NCBI GenBank assembly: GCA_903861045.1
Contig: CAIOST010000189.1
Location: forward strand, 1 to 47,504
Source of the DNA: an uncultured bacterium
Lineage (GTDB): Bacteria; Verrucomicrobiota; Kiritimatiellia; RFP12; CAIWXQ01
Direction of reading: 5' to 3'
DNA length: 47,504 nucleotides
Both the position numbers and the translations under genes were made by a program. Shown in pieces: positions 35,281 to 43,843 of this stretch (position 1 is its first letter; the number at the start of each line of letters is the position of its first letter). Below the pieces are notes generated by a model. That model worked only from the letters and a program-made list of their open reading frames with translations. It was not told the DNA's origin and ran no database searches.

Positions 35281-37414
35281 GCGTCACCTTCTTACGCCGT
35301 AAAAAAACTGATCCCAGCGTCTCCGCGGTCAGAGCCAGGAAGAGGAGCAGCAATAGCCACGGGAAGAGTTCCCGGCGCGGCTGGAAGAGCCCGTCCAGGC
35401 GATCGGAGGGCAGCGCCACGTTCCCCTTCCCGCCACACAGCTTGGACAACTGCTCCGTGCTCATCACGACCTGCCCCGATTCCCCCTGCGCCCGGTTGAC
35501 GGCCACCCAGCGATCCTTGACCACTTTGGTCGGGGAGGTGTGTGCCACGCGATAGGCGCCAGCGACAAACATATCTTTGAGCGTCACCACCGCGGCATCG
35601 GCCGGCATATCGAACGCATACCGGCGGGGCCCTTGGACCACCACGTTGCTCGACCCGCGGAAATCCAGCGGCAGCACGAGGCGGTGATAATCCCCCACGC
35701 GCATGTGATCCATCCGGCCATCCGAAACTTCGCCTTCCGGCACGGCCAGGCGGCCGAGCAGCGCGTGCACCACGGAGACGAACGGCAAAGCGCGCGGCAT
35801 CGTGGTTTCCTGGATGCTCCAGCTATGGGTCTGGACGCAGACATGCCCCTTGCCCAGCGTCACCATGGCCAGCAGCGTATCCCCGTCCGCCGTCTTCAAG
35901 GCCGGCCGGGCCTTCCCCAGCTGCGTGGCATCAAAGTAACGACTGACGAAGATATCGTTGACCGTGCCCCACTCGCCCCGCAGCAAGCTTACGAGCAGGG
36001 GGTCCGTCAGGCTCTTTTCCCGGGTGTCGAGTGCCGCTGGAGATTTCGGTTCGCGTAGGCCGCCCAACCGGAAGCCATCCAGCACTTTCGCAAAAGTCTC
36101 ATTGAACAGGGATGGATTGTTGGAGGCATCTGGAATCAAGTACAACCCGCCACCATTGCGCGCATACATCTCCAGGTCCTGCACCATCTCGGCCGAGGGG
36201 AGTTCCTGCACGCCATAGAGGATCACGGTGGTGTAAAGCGACAAGGCCTTGCGCTCCAGCGCGCTGAACCCGACGCGTGTCACGCGGATGTTCGCGCCGG
36301 AATCCTCCAACCCCATGGCCTGTACCGGGTTGATGGCACAGGCCAGCAGGTCTGCGCCGGTGTCGCCGATCACCGCGCCTTCCGGCACCGGATAGCGCGG
36401 TCCGGTCACCAGCAACACCTCGCGCGTTTTCAACATGCGCACGGTGGTATACTGGTCGTTATCCGCATTAAAGGCGTCCTCAGAGAGGCTAACCTTCCAG
36501 GCCGTATCAACGGGCGAATCAAAGATGTTGCGCATCTCGGCCTGCACCGTTTCGCCACTGGCCACATTGCAGGCCCGGCTCTCCACCAGCGAAAGGCCAT
36601 TATAAAGCGAAACTGTCACAGCCATCTGGGTATCGGAGCCATTCTGGAAGGTGGCGCTGACTTTGCTGCCCGAACCGGGGTAGGTACGCGCGGGTTGGAA
36701 CTCGGCGGAACACATCTCTGCATTCGCCCCATTTGTCACCGGGTCCAGCACAAAGACCGGCTGAATAGACGTGCCATCCAGCAAGGGGGCCAGGGCCGGC
36801 TGATCGAACTGCGCGCGATAGTTCTGCGCCTGCTGATCCGAGAAGACCAGCAAGGCCATATTCAACGCCCGCCGGGAGCGCAACTCCCGCAGATTTTCTT
36901 CCACCGTGGTATAGAGGCAACGTCCGCCGCCGTCGCTCACCCAGGCATTGGTCACGGCCTGCTCCAAGGACGTGCGATCGCTGGTGAACCCGGTGCTCGC
37001 AAAGACATTGTCCCCCACCAGCGTGAAGGAGAAGCAATCGCCGGTGCGCATGCCGCGCACCAGTTGCAGGATGCGCCCGCGGTGCGACTCAAAGAGCGTA
37101 GTCTTGCCATCCGGACAGAACCGGCGCATGCTCATCGAGTTGTCCAGCACCAGAGCCACCGTGCGCGGCCCGACCTCCGCACTGGGCTTGGTCAGACGGG
37201 CCATCAGCAGCACAAAGATCGACAACAACAGCAGGCGCAGCAGCAACTGGATCCAGTCGCGCGGCACCGGGGCGAAGGCGTTGGTGACATCCTGCGGGTC
37301 CAGGAAGCGCAACGTGGCTAGGACCTGCGGCTTCATGCGCCGCCGGTTGATCAAATGGATCACCACGGGGATGCCCAGTCCCAGCAGCCCCAGGAGCATC
37401 ATGGGGTACAACAT
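35264..37414 (-). CDS. BatA-type vWA membrane protein
   Basis: A 716-aa protein. The N-terminus LLGLLGLGIPVVIHLINRRR is the canonical BatA N-terminal membrane motif. A second helix is at about 55-72. The vWA domain starts VALVLDNSMSMRR with MIDAS residues D91, S93 and S95. Later sections include a GATase-like fold (YARNGGGLYLIPDASN), and the C-terminus has a hydrophobic helix (LFPWLLLLLFLALTAETL) followed by RRKK. It overlaps its upstream neighbour by 1 nt (TGATG) and the downstream gene by 17 bp. In family context it is a cell-envelope partner of MoxR and DUF58. The second vWA gene next to it suggests a heteromeric pair. Confidence 0.9.
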   Translation of the reverse strand: MLYPMMLLGLLGLGIPVVIHLINRRRMKPQVLATLRFLDPQDVTNAFAPVPRDWIQLLLRLLLLSIFVLLMARLTKPSAEVGPRTVALVLDNSMSMRRFCPDGKTTLFESHRGRILQLVRGMRTGDCFSFTLVGDNVFASTGFTSDRTSLEQAVTNAWVSDGGGRCLYTTVEENLRELRSRRALNMALLVFSDQQAQNYRAQFDQPALAPLLDGTSIQPVFVLDPVTNGANAEMCSAEFQPARTYPGSGSKVSATFQNGSDTQMAVTVSLYNGLSLVESRACNVASGETVQAEMRNIFDSPVDTAWKVSLSEDAFNADNDQYTTVRMLKTREVLLVTGPRYPVPEGAVIGDTGADLLACAINPVQAMGLEDSGANIRVTRVGFSALERKALSLYTTVILYGVQELPSAEMVQDLEMYARNGGGLYLIPDASNNPSLFNETFAKVLDGFRLGGLREPKSPAALDTREKSLTDPLLVSLLRGEWGTVNDIFVSRYFDATQLGKARPALKTADGDTLLAMVTLGKGHVCVQTHSWSIQETTMPRALPFVSVVHALLGRLAVPEGEVSDGRMDHMRVGDYHRLVLPLDFRGSSNVVVQGPRRYAFDMPADAAVVTLKDMFVAGAYRVAHTSPTKVVKDRWVAVNRAQGESGQVVMSTEQLSKLCGGKGNVALPSDRLDGLFQPRRELFPWLLLLLFLALTAETLGSVFLRRKKVTHGSTI

Positions 37415-38328
37415 CAGCCGAACCTCCGCATCAGGCGGCGCAGGAAATGCGACCGCAACAGAACCATCAGATCCGCATTGTTCTGAACCGGCACATAATC
37501 AATGCGCGCTTTGCGGCAGAAGCTCTCCAGCGACGACTGGTGCTCTCGCAACCGCTGCAGATAGCGATCGCGCACATCCGACGGGTTAGCCGCCAGCCGC
37601 GCCCCGGTCTCCGGATGCCGGAACTCGGTCATGCGCGTGAACGGAAACTCTACCTCGGCCAGATCCAGCACCTGCAGCAAGGTAACATCATTATGTCGTG
37701 CCACCATGTTGCGCATGGCTTTGTATAGCGGCTCCAGCTCATCCAGCGCATCCGTGATCACAAAGACCATGCCCCGCGCCTGCACATGCCCGCCCAAGTG
37801 GGCAATCTGCGTGCCGAACGCACCGCCCCCCGTACCGCGCGGCGCCCCCAGGTGCTGGAAGAGCTGCGCCAGGTGGTTCATCCCCTGCCGGGCCGGGATG
37901 CGCTCCTCGATCTTATCGCCCACCAGGCACAACCCCGCCGCATCCTGCTGCGAGATCACCATGGTGGCAATCGCCCCAGTGATGGCCGCCGCCAACTCCA
38001 GCTTGGAAGGCAACCCGTCCGGCGGGGGGACGCGCATGGAGTCCGACGTGTCCAGCAGCAGATGCACGCGCATGTTCGCTTCCATCTCGTGCCGCTTGAC
38101 GTAATGCCGGTCCGTACGTGCAAACACCCGCCAGTCAATCGAGCGGATCGCATCCCCCTTCTGGTACTCGCGGTGGTCAATGAACTCCGTCGAGGAACCA
38201 AAGTCGGAGGTGCGATGCCGATTGTTGTACATCCCGCGCACCAGCATGCGGGAGCGCAGGTGCACCCCCTTCAGCGACTGCAGAAGGCGCGGGTCAATCT
38301 TCATGCCTGAGGACACAGCGGCACTCAT
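37414..38328 (-). CDS. DUF58 domain-containing protein
   Basis: A 304-aa soluble protein. The DUF58 core is plain: the block STEFIDHREYQKGDAIRSI runs into DWRVFARTDRHYVKRHE at residues about 46-81, then a vWA-like domain with LLLDTSDSM (about 90-98). DUF58 proteins are almost always encoded directly after a MoxR AAA ATPase and are thought to be its vWA-type partner. The start lies 10 bp after the moxR stop, and the stop overlaps the next start by 1 nt. An internal ATG at 38304 is a possible alternative start. Confidence 0.94.
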   Translation of the reverse strand: MSAAVSSGMKIDPRLLQSLKGVHLRSRMLVRGMYNNRHRTSDFGSSTEFIDHREYQKGDAIRSIDWRVFARTDRHYVKRHEMEANMRVHLLLDTSDSMRVPPPDGLPSKLELAAAITGAIATMVISQQDAAGLCLVGDKIEERIPARQGMNHLAQLFQHLGAPRGTGGGAFGTQIAHLGGHVQARGMVFVITDALDELEPLYKAMRNMVARHNDVTLLQVLDLAEVEFPFTRMTEFRHPETGARLAANPSDVRDRYLQRLREHQSSLESFCRKARIDYVPVQNNADLMVLLRSHFLRRLMRRFG

Positions 38329-38338
38329 GGGAGCCCTT

Positions 38339-39349
38339 TTACTTGCTCTCCGCCGGGATCGTCGCGAGCAGTTTCTCGATGATCGTCACGTTGTCCAACC
38401 GTTCCGCCATGGCGTTGAAGTTCAACGCGATGCGATGGCGCAACACGCTCACGGCCACGGCCCGCACATCCTCGATGGAGGCGTGGGCGCGGCCACTGAG
38501 CACGGCGTGGGCCTTGGCGCCCAGGGCCAGGTACTGCGCGGCGCGCGGCCCCGCCCCCCAGCTCAGGTATTCCTTCACGAAGTCCGGCGCGCCGGCGTCT
38601 TTCGGGCGCGAGGCGGCGGAGAGGCGCACGGCGTAGTTCACCACCGGCCGTGCAATCGGCACGCGCCGCACCATCTTCTGAATCTGCAGAATCTCGTCCT
38701 TGTCCATTACCGCATTCACGGTAGGCGTCGTGCCGCTAGTGGTATTGATCACAATATCCTCCAACTCCGCGTTGGTCGGATAGTCCACGAAGGTGTTGAA
38801 CATGAAGCGGTCCATCTGCGCCTCGGGGAGCGGATAGGTCCCCTCCTGCTCCAGCGGGTTCTGCGTGGCCATCACCAGGAAGGGGCGCTCCAGCGCAATG
38901 GTCTCGCGCCCGGCCGTGACTTCCCGCTCCTGCATGGCCTGCAGCAAAGCGGCCTGCGTCTTCGGCGGCGTACGGTTGATTTCGTCGGCCAGCAACAGGT
39001 TGGTGAACACCGGCCCCGGAATAAAGCGGAAGGAGCGCCGACCCGTGGTCGCATCCTCCTCGATGATCTCCGAGCCCGTGATATCACCCGGCAGCAGGTC
39101 CGGCGTGAACTGAACACGCTTGAAGTTGAGCTTCAGCACCCGCGCCAAGGTGGCGATCAACAGGGTTTTGGCCAACCCCGGCACCCCCAACAGCAGAATG
39201 TGCGAATCGCAAAAAAGGGCCATGAGCACGTCATCGATCACCTTGGTCTGACCGACAATGACCTTGCCGATCTCGCCCAAGATGCGCGTGTGTGCGTCCT
39301 TGTACTTCAGAATCACATCCATGTCCTGAACCGGTTCTTCTTTTGCCAT
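38339..39349 (-). CDS. MoxR-family AAA+ ATPase
   Basis: A 336-aa AAA+ ATPase of the MoxR group, which works with vWA-domain partners in metal insertion, complex maturation or envelope stress functions. Walker A is GVPGLAKT at residues 55-62 and Walker B is LLLADEIN near 118-125. Sensor 1 is in [21 protein letters not shown] chose the ATG at 39349 because AGAGGT lies upstream at the right distance. A longer frame back to 39394 would start inside the sigma-54 promoter and is rejected. First gene of the 23-kb operon. Confidence 0.95.
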   Translation of the reverse strand: MAKEEPVQDMDVILKYKDAHTRILGEIGKVIVGQTKVIDDVLMALFCDSHILLLGVPGLAKTLLIATLARVLKLNFKRVQFTPDLLPGDITGSEIIEEDATTGRRSFRFIPGPVFTNLLLADEINRTPPKTQAALLQAMQEREVTAGRETIALERPFLVMATQNPLEQEGTYPLPEAQMDRFMFNTFVDYPTNAELEDIVINTTSGTTPTVNAVMDKDEILQIQKMVRRVPIARPVVNYAVRLSAASRPKDAGAPDFVKEYLSWGAGPRAAQYLALGAKAHAVLSGRAHASIEDVRAVAVSVLRHRIALNFNAMAERLDNVTIIEKLLATIPAESK

Positions 39350-39378
39350 TTGAGTACCTCTTCGTTTTTCCACCATCG

Positions 39379-39420
39379 TGACACGGGTAAACAAGCAAAA
39401 AACGTGCCAATCCCGTGTTA
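39379..39420. repeat. Inverted repeat bracketing the sigma-54 promoter
   Basis: ACACGGG at 39381-39387 and CCCGTGT at 39412-39418 are perfectly complementary and sit symmetrically on both sides of the -12/-24 elements. It could be a repressor dyad, a hairpin or coincidence. Confidence 0.45.
39393..39410 (-). promoter_or_regulatory. Sigma-54 (RpoN) promoter for the moxR operon
   Basis: The minus strand reads TTGGCACG-TTTT-TTGCT. This matches the sigma-54 consensus YTGGCACG-N4-TTGCW at every defined base, and the invariant GG and GC are exactly 10 bp apart. The predicted start site (about 39383) would give a leader near 34 nt with AGAGGT before the moxR ATG. Sigma-54 promoters need an enhancer-binding ATPase; no gene for one is in the window. 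Confidence 0.75.
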
Positions 39421-39679
39421 GCGCCAGACTGCCTCGGGCACTGCCACAAATACCCTAGCAAAAACGCATTTTTTGTGCGAAAACACCTACCCACAACCCA
39501 TCCCCCACGACCCGACGTCCTCTGCATACGCTGCTACGCAGCCTAGCGGCCGACGGACAGGGGGATAGCGAGCTGGCATCTTGTCACAACTTGCGCGGCT
39601 TGCCAACCGAAAGATACCCGAAAAAAAGCCGCGTTTTTCGATGCAAGGTCATGCTGAAGGGGATGACCTCCGTTCCCAC

Positions 39680-39696
39680 CACGAAGCACACGAAGG
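39680..39696. repeat. CACGAAG array, 9-nt period
   Basis: CACGAAG at 39680-39686 is repeated at 39689-39695. It belongs in style with the 9-nt-period arrays at 139-166, 953-1020 and 15544-15577. Confidence 0.45.
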
Positions 39697-39701
39697 TGTT
39701 T

Positions 39702-39717
39702 GTTTTGCCGGCAAAAC
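39702..39717. promoter_or_regulatory. 16-bp perfect palindrome upstream of trmL
   Basis: GTTTTGCCGGCAAAAC is a perfect dyad 44 bp before the trmL start. It has the size and symmetry of a dimeric repressor operator, but no regulator gene lies nearby. Confidence 0.4.
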
Positions 39718-39761
39718 CATGGGGATGGCCAACAGACTGACAAACTGCTATCCTCCTGGCC

Positions 39762-40265
39762 ATGTCGTTGCCGCTCCATATCGTGCTGGTCCACCCCGAG
39801 ATTCCCCAGAACACGGGCGCTATTGGGCGCCTGTGCGTCGGCTTGGACGCCCCTTTGCACCTGATCCGGCCGCTCGGCTTTGCCATGACCTCGGCCTGGC
39901 TCAAACGCGCCGGCCTGGACTACTGGGCACATCTGGACCTACGCCTACACGACACCTGGGACGCATTTCTGGCGGCCACAAACCCCGCCCGCTTCCATTT
40001 GGCCAGCACGCGCGGCCGCCATACGCTCTATGCCTGCCGGTTCAACCCCGGTGATGCCATCATTTTCGGCAACGAAAGCCGCGGCCTGCCCCCCCCCTTC
40101 TACCAGCAGTACGCCGACGCGCTCTTTTGCATCCCCATGCCCGGCGTACATGCCCGCAGCCTGAACCTGGCCAACGCCGTGGCCGTCGTAGCGTACGAAG
40201 CCTGGCGACAACTTCAACCGGCCATAGACACTAGCCACCCCGCGGCCACCCCGACACCCCCATGA
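39762..40265 (+). CDS. trmL: tRNA (cytidine(34)-2'-O)-methyltransferase
   Basis: SPOUT-class methyltransferase that 2'-O-methylates the wobble base of certain leucine tRNAs using S-adenosylmethionine. The 167-aa size and motifs agree with TrmL: N-terminal HIVLVHPEIPQNTGAIGRLC, then the trefoil-knot SAM site IIFGNESRGLP (residues 100-110), IPMPG (124-128) and RSLNLANAV (132-140). The final 15 residues are a proline/threonine-rich tail. It overlaps the following HAD gene by 4 bp. Confidence 0.94.
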   Translation: MSLPLHIVLVHPEIPQNTGAIGRLCVGLDAPLHLIRPLGFAMTSAWLKRAGLDYWAHLDLRLHDTWDAFLAATNPARFHLASTRGRHTLYACRFNPGDAIIFGNESRGLPPPFYQQYADALFCIPMPGVHARSLNLANAVAVVAYEAWRQLQPAIDTSHPAATPTPP

Positions 40266-41008
40266 TCGCCCTCCCGCCAGTCATACTCTTTGACCTCGAC
40301 GACACCATCTTGGCCTACGAGGCCGCCGCCGCAGGGTGCTGGCAGGCCGCGTGCACACGCCACGCCACCGATCTGGACGCGCCAACCCTGGAAAAACTAT
40401 ATTCCGCCATCCAACAGCAATCCGACTGGTTCTGGAGCGACGAGGAGCGCTTTCGGGAGGGGCGACTGAACTTGGAGGAAGCACGGCGAAAAGTGGTGGC
40501 CGGCGCGCTGGCAGCCATCGGCACCCCCAACCCGGAGGCCGCCCGCGCCATTGCCACCTACCGCACCGCACTGCATGAGGAGCGCATCACCCCCTTTCCA
40601 GGCGCCATCGGAGTCCTGCAACAACTGCACGCGGCGCACATCCGACTCGGACTCGTAACCAATGGCGCCTCCGACAAGCAGCGCGCCAAGATCAACCGCC
40701 ATAATCTGACCCCCTTCTTCGACTGCATCGTCGTGGAAGGCGAGTTCGGCTGTGGCAAACCGGACACGCGCGTATTTCAGCATGCCTTGCGCACGCTGCA
40801 CGCCACCCCCGCCGAAACGTGGATGATCGGCGACAACCTGCGGCACGACATCGCCCCCGCCCAGTCGCTCGGTATTACCGGCGTTTGGCATGACTTTCGC
40901 AACCAGGGCGTCCCCGCCGATGCGCCCTGCCAGCCACACCGACTGATTCGATCACTGACGGAATTAACACCGGCCGCCTTACCACCACCCGCCCCACCCA
41001 CCCGCTAA
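40262..41008 (+). CDS. HAD-superfamily hydrolase
   Basis: A 248-aa cytoplasmic phosphatase of the haloacid dehalogenase superfamily. Motif I FDLDDT (10-15) carries nucleophile D11 and acid D13. Motif II is LVTNGAS, motif III includes the lysine in CGKPDTRVF, and motif IV is MIGDNLRHD. The alpha-helical cap after motif I marks it as subfamily I with a C1 cap, similar to YjjG or phosphoglycolate phosphatases; the substrate is not resolvable. The ATG overlaps the trmL stop (ATGA). Confidence 0.92.
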   Translation: MIALPPVILFDLDDTILAYEAAAAGCWQAACTRHATDLDAPTLEKLYSAIQQQSDWFWSDEERFREGRLNLEEARRKVVAGALAAIGTPNPEAARAIATYRTALHEERITPFPGAIGVLQQLHAAHIRLGLVTNGASDKQRAKINRHNLTPFFDCIVVEGEFGCGKPDTRVFQHALRTLHATPAETWMIGDNLRHDIAPAQSLGITGVWHDFRNQGVPADAPCQPHRLIRSLTELTPAALPPPAPPTR

Positions 41009-41051
41009 CACGACGCAATCACGCCGCCAACCCTCATAGCATTCACGCGCC

Positions 41052-43142
41052 ATGTTTGATACCACCGACACACCTGCCACCACGAACGCGCCACCCTCCT
41101 GGCTGTACCAACGGATGCCACGCCTGTTGCTATTTGGCGGCCTGTTGGTCGTGCTGCTCTGGTACGGCATTGCGCAGACCTGCGGCCTGAACAGCCACCC
41201 GGCCACCACCCAAACCGATGCACTGGTCTACCTGCAATATGCGCAAGCCATAGCCGATGGCCACCCCTATGTTTACAGCGCTGGCGACGCCCCTTCCACC
41301 GGCAGCACCAGCCACCTCTACCCCGCGCTTCTGGCCATCCCATGCGCACTGGGGCTACGCGGCACGGCCCTGCTCTCCGCCGCCTTTGTCATTAGTGCGC
41401 TGGCCTATCTTATCTGGCTTCAACTCTTCTGGCAGGTGGCGCGCCGCATCGCGCCCAGGCAGGCGGTCTTGGCGGCCGCCCTAGCCTTGTGCAACGGCCA
41501 CCTGCTCCTGGCGGTCTCCGGCCTGACCGACATGGCGCTCTTTACCGCCCTCGCTTGGGGCGTTCTGGCCGCACTGCTGTATGAACGACACCGGCTGGCC
41601 GGCGTCTTGCTCCTGCTCAGCATCTTCACGCGCCCGGAAGGGATGCTGCTCGCAATCGGCCTGACTCCGCTGGCCGCCTACCGCACGTGGCAGCGTGCCA
41701 CCCAAGCCAAACCCATGTGCCGCCTCGCCTTGACCGGCCTGCTGGGCGTTGCCATCGTCTTTACCCTCAACTTCGCGCTGACCGGAGTCGCGCAATTTCA
41801 GTCTGTGGCACAAAAAGGGTACCTGATCAACTACCCGCTGCTGGGCGCACTCGGCTGCATCGCACGCGACTTCACCACCCTGGTGCGCGAAACCTGGTTC
41901 AATCTCGGCGCGGCGCCGCGCCATGCCTACTTCCTCCCCGGGATCGGCGGCCTGCTGGCCATCCTCGGCGCCCTGCGCCTGCCCGAGCAGGCCACCGCCG
42001 TATGGCGTTGGTGGCTGGTCTGCGCCGGGGCCGCGTTCCTCCTGATCGCCATGAGCACCAGCCAAGGTAGCTGCAACGACCGCTACCTCCTCTGGCTGCT
42101 CCCCACCTGGTACCTGCTCGCGGCCTGCGGGGCCGGTTGGCTGGCCGAAACGTGCCGCACGCCCCGCCTCTTCCACCTGCTGACCATCGCGCTACTCGGC
42201 TATGAACTGGCGAGCTGGCCCTATTTTGCCGCCCGCCTTGCCGCCGATGGCACGCGCACGCAAAGCGTGCTGAACTTCGGCCGCGAAGCGGCGGCGCTGC
42301 TCCCCGCCGATGCCACCGTGGGTGTGATCAGCGGCCCCTGTCTCGCCACCCCGCTCGCCCCACGGCCGGTACGCCACCTCTTCGGCATCACCTCGCCCGC
42401 TTTCGCCGCACAGCGCGACATGCTCTGCGCCATCGAAACGATGAAATATCACCCCGAAACCCGGTTCAGCCACCTGGCTCTCACCGACGGCGAAGCCTTC
42501 TGGTGCGCACAAGCCGGCATCCTCGGCGCAGCACTCCTCACCAGCCCCGATGCGCCACCCGACGGCGATGCCTATACCCTCTACCACGCACGCTTCGATA
42601 GCTTCCCACCGGCTGCACACCTCCCCCTCGACCCGGCCATTCGACAGGCCTTACACCTACGCACGCTGACGGATCAGTTGGACATCGGCTATCTGCCGGA
42701 CGAACGCCGCTGCCAATACCGCACGGCAGCGCGCCTGGCCGGTCTGCGCTGCCGCCCTTGCGTCGCCAACCGCGCCATCAACAACCAGCGACTCACGGAA
42801 GTAGGCCAACCGGTCCTCGGCTGGGATGAATTCCACGTGCGCGTCGCCCGCACCAACTCCCCCGTGTTCGTCGTGCTGCGCACCATGCTGACGGCAACTT
42901 GTACGGTGATCCGCACCAGCGAGAAATACACCGGCGAAGGGCTCCACCTCCAGACGCCCCTCCAACTCCGCCCCATCGTCAACAACCAGTTGCTGCCCGT
43001 ACTCACACTCACCGTAGACGCCGCGCCGGATACGTTTACCGAAGGCCTGTTCGCGATTCCTGCCGCCTACGTCACCACGGATCCGCTGGAGATCGTCTTG
43101 GCCGGTGACCACATCGCCTTGGCGTACTGGTTCTACCAATAA
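41052..43142 (+). CDS. Polytopic membrane protein, glycosyltransferase 39-like
   Basis: A 696-aa integral membrane protein. Roughly ten hydrophobic segments lie between residues 25 and 400, followed by a soluble C-terminal region of about 290 residues. The first extracytoplasmic loop (TTQTDALVYLQYAQAIADG and GSTSHLYPALLAIP) resembles lipid-linked-sugar glycosyltransferases of the GT-C/GT39 type, whose catalytic acidic residue lies there; D56 in TQTDALVY is a candidate. These enzymes move sugars from polyprenyl-phosphate donors to lipids or proteins outside the membrane. It starts 43 bp after the HAD gene and ends at a strong terminator. Family assignment is by pattern and moderately sure. Confidence 0.72.
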   Translation: MFDTTDTPATTNAPPSWLYQRMPRLLLFGGLLVVLLWYGIAQTCGLNSHPATTQTDALVYLQYAQAIADGHPYVYSAGDAPSTGSTSHLYPALLAIPCALGLRGTALLSAAFVISALAYLIWLQLFWQVARRIAPRQAVLAAALALCNGHLLLAVSGLTDMALFTALAWGVLAALLYERHRLAGVLLLLSIFTRPEGMLLAIGLTPLAAYRTWQRATQAKPMCRLALTGLLGVAIVFTLNFALTGVAQFQSVAQKGYLINYPLLGALGCIARDFTTLVRETWFNLGAAPRHAYFLPGIGGLLAILGALRLPEQATAVWRWWLVCAGAAFLLIAMSTSQGSCNDRYLLWLLPTWYLLAACGAGWLAETCRTPRLFHLLTIALLGYELASWPYFAARLAADGTRTQSVLNFGREAAALLPADATVGVISGPCLATPLAPRPVRHLFGITSPAFAAQRDMLCAIETMKYHPETRFSHLALTDGEAFWCAQAGILGAALLTSPDAPPDGDAYTLYHARFDSFPPAAHLPLDPAIRQALHLRTLTDQLDIGYLPDERRCQYRTAARLAGLRCRPCVANRAINNQRLTEVGQPVLGWDEFHVRVARTNSPVFVVLRTMLTATCTVIRTSEKYTGEGLHLQTPLQLRPIVNNQLLPVLTLTVDAAPDTFTEGLFAIPAAYVTTDPLEIVLAGDHIALAYWFYQ

Positions 43143-43145
43143 AAA

Positions 43146-43176
43146 AAAGGCACCGGCACAACGTGCCGATGCCTTT
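43146..43176. terminator. Bidirectional rho-independent terminator
   Basis: Arms AAAGGCA-C-CGGCAC and GTGCCG-A-TGCCTTT pair over 13 bp with one mismatch and an AAC loop. A-run and T-run flanks let it work for the plus-strand glycosyltransferase operon and the minus-strand RRM gene. Confidence 0.85.
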
Positions 43177-43198
43177 ACTTTGTATCCGAGTAAACGGA

Positions 43199-43534
43199 TT
43201 ACCAGCGCTTGCCGCCGCCGCCGCCGCCGGCGCCGCCACGACCGCCGCCGAACCCGCCGCCGCCGCCGCCGCCACCGCGACGTTCTTCACGCGGCTTCGG
43301 CTGCGACTCGTTGACGCGCAGGGGGCGCCCCATCATGTCCGCGCCGTTCGTCCCGGCAATGGCCTTCTCGGCCTCCGCGCGATCCGGCATCTCAACGAAG
43401 CCGAAACCCTTGGAGCGACCCGTCGCACGGTCCATCACCACGCGCGCCGACGCCACCTTGCCAAACTTCTCGAAATGCGACTGCAGTTCCGAATCACCTA
43501 CCTCGTACGAAAGGTTGCCAACATAGATATCCAT
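43199..43534 (-). CDS. RRM-domain, glycine-rich RNA-binding protein
   Basis: A 111-aa cytoplasmic protein with a single RNA recognition motif at residues 1-74: RNP2 is IYVGNL (3-8) and RNP1 is KGFGFVEM (42-49), both with the aromatic residues needed for RNA stacking. The last 30 residues are almost only glycine with a few Arg, Phe and Lys, like cyanobacterial Rbp proteins and plant GRPs. I chose the ATG at 43534, with AAGGA 8 nt upstream; a longer frame to 43564 is less likely. Such proteins often respond to cold and bind single-stranded RNA. Confidence 0.93.
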   Translation of the reverse strand: MDIYVGNLSYEVGDSELQSHFEKFGKVASARVVMDRATGRSKGFGFVEMPDRAEAEKAIAGTNGADMMGRPLRVNESQPKPREERRGGGGGGGGFGGGRGGAGGGGGGKRW

Positions 43535-43693
43535 GATCTGTTCCTTCATCCTACTCTGTGTCACGACTCCATAACTGTTCCCGACTCCTCCATCATGACA
43601 CCGGAAGAAGTGCGGAGCTGGTCAGGCTGACCCCGGCCGCACAGATACCATGCACGAAATCCGTACACTTGCCAACAACAATCTGCAAGTAGC

Positions 43694-43781
43694 TGGCGGA
43701 GGGAGAGGGATTCGAACCCCCGGTACCTTGCGGTACGTCGGTTTTCAAGACCGATGCTTTAAACCACTCAGCCATCCCTCC
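43694..43781 (-). tRNA. tRNA-Ser (TGA anticodon)
   Basis: On the minus strand the gene starts GGAGGGA and ends TCCCTCC-G-CCA, with the CCA encoded. The anticodon loop CTTGAAA gives TGA (complement of 43745-43747), reading UCA and related serine codons. The long variable arm (GTACCG/CGGTAC region) and 88-nt length fit a class II serine tRNA. It shares acceptor, T-arm and variable-arm style with the tRNA-Ser(CGA) at 632-723. Confidence 0.97.
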
Positions 43782-43843
43782 GGATGACCACAAGGCCAGA
43801 AAATACGGGAATTGTGGCCAAACGTCAAGGCACCCCTCGCCTC

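Larger units (their letters stand above)
39350..39761. other. Divergent intergenic region between moxR and trmL
   Basis: No gene seen. The moxR side carries a sigma-54 promoter (39393-39410) flanked by an inverted repeat. Farther right are a GCTGC/GCAGC hairpin (39530-39542), a CGAAAAA/TTTTTCG hairpin (39619-39640), a CACGAAG array (39680-39696) and a 16-bp perfect palindrome (39702-39717) shortly before trmL. Confidence 0.6.

Noticed and set aside
39350-39394. Upstream extension of moxR to a TTG at 39394
   Set aside because: It would start inside the sigma-54 -12 element, while the ATG at 39349 has a good ribosome binding site.
43593-43793. 66-codon frame beginning [15 protein letters not shown]
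   Set aside because: It is a translation of tRNA-Ser(TGA), a common annotation artefact.
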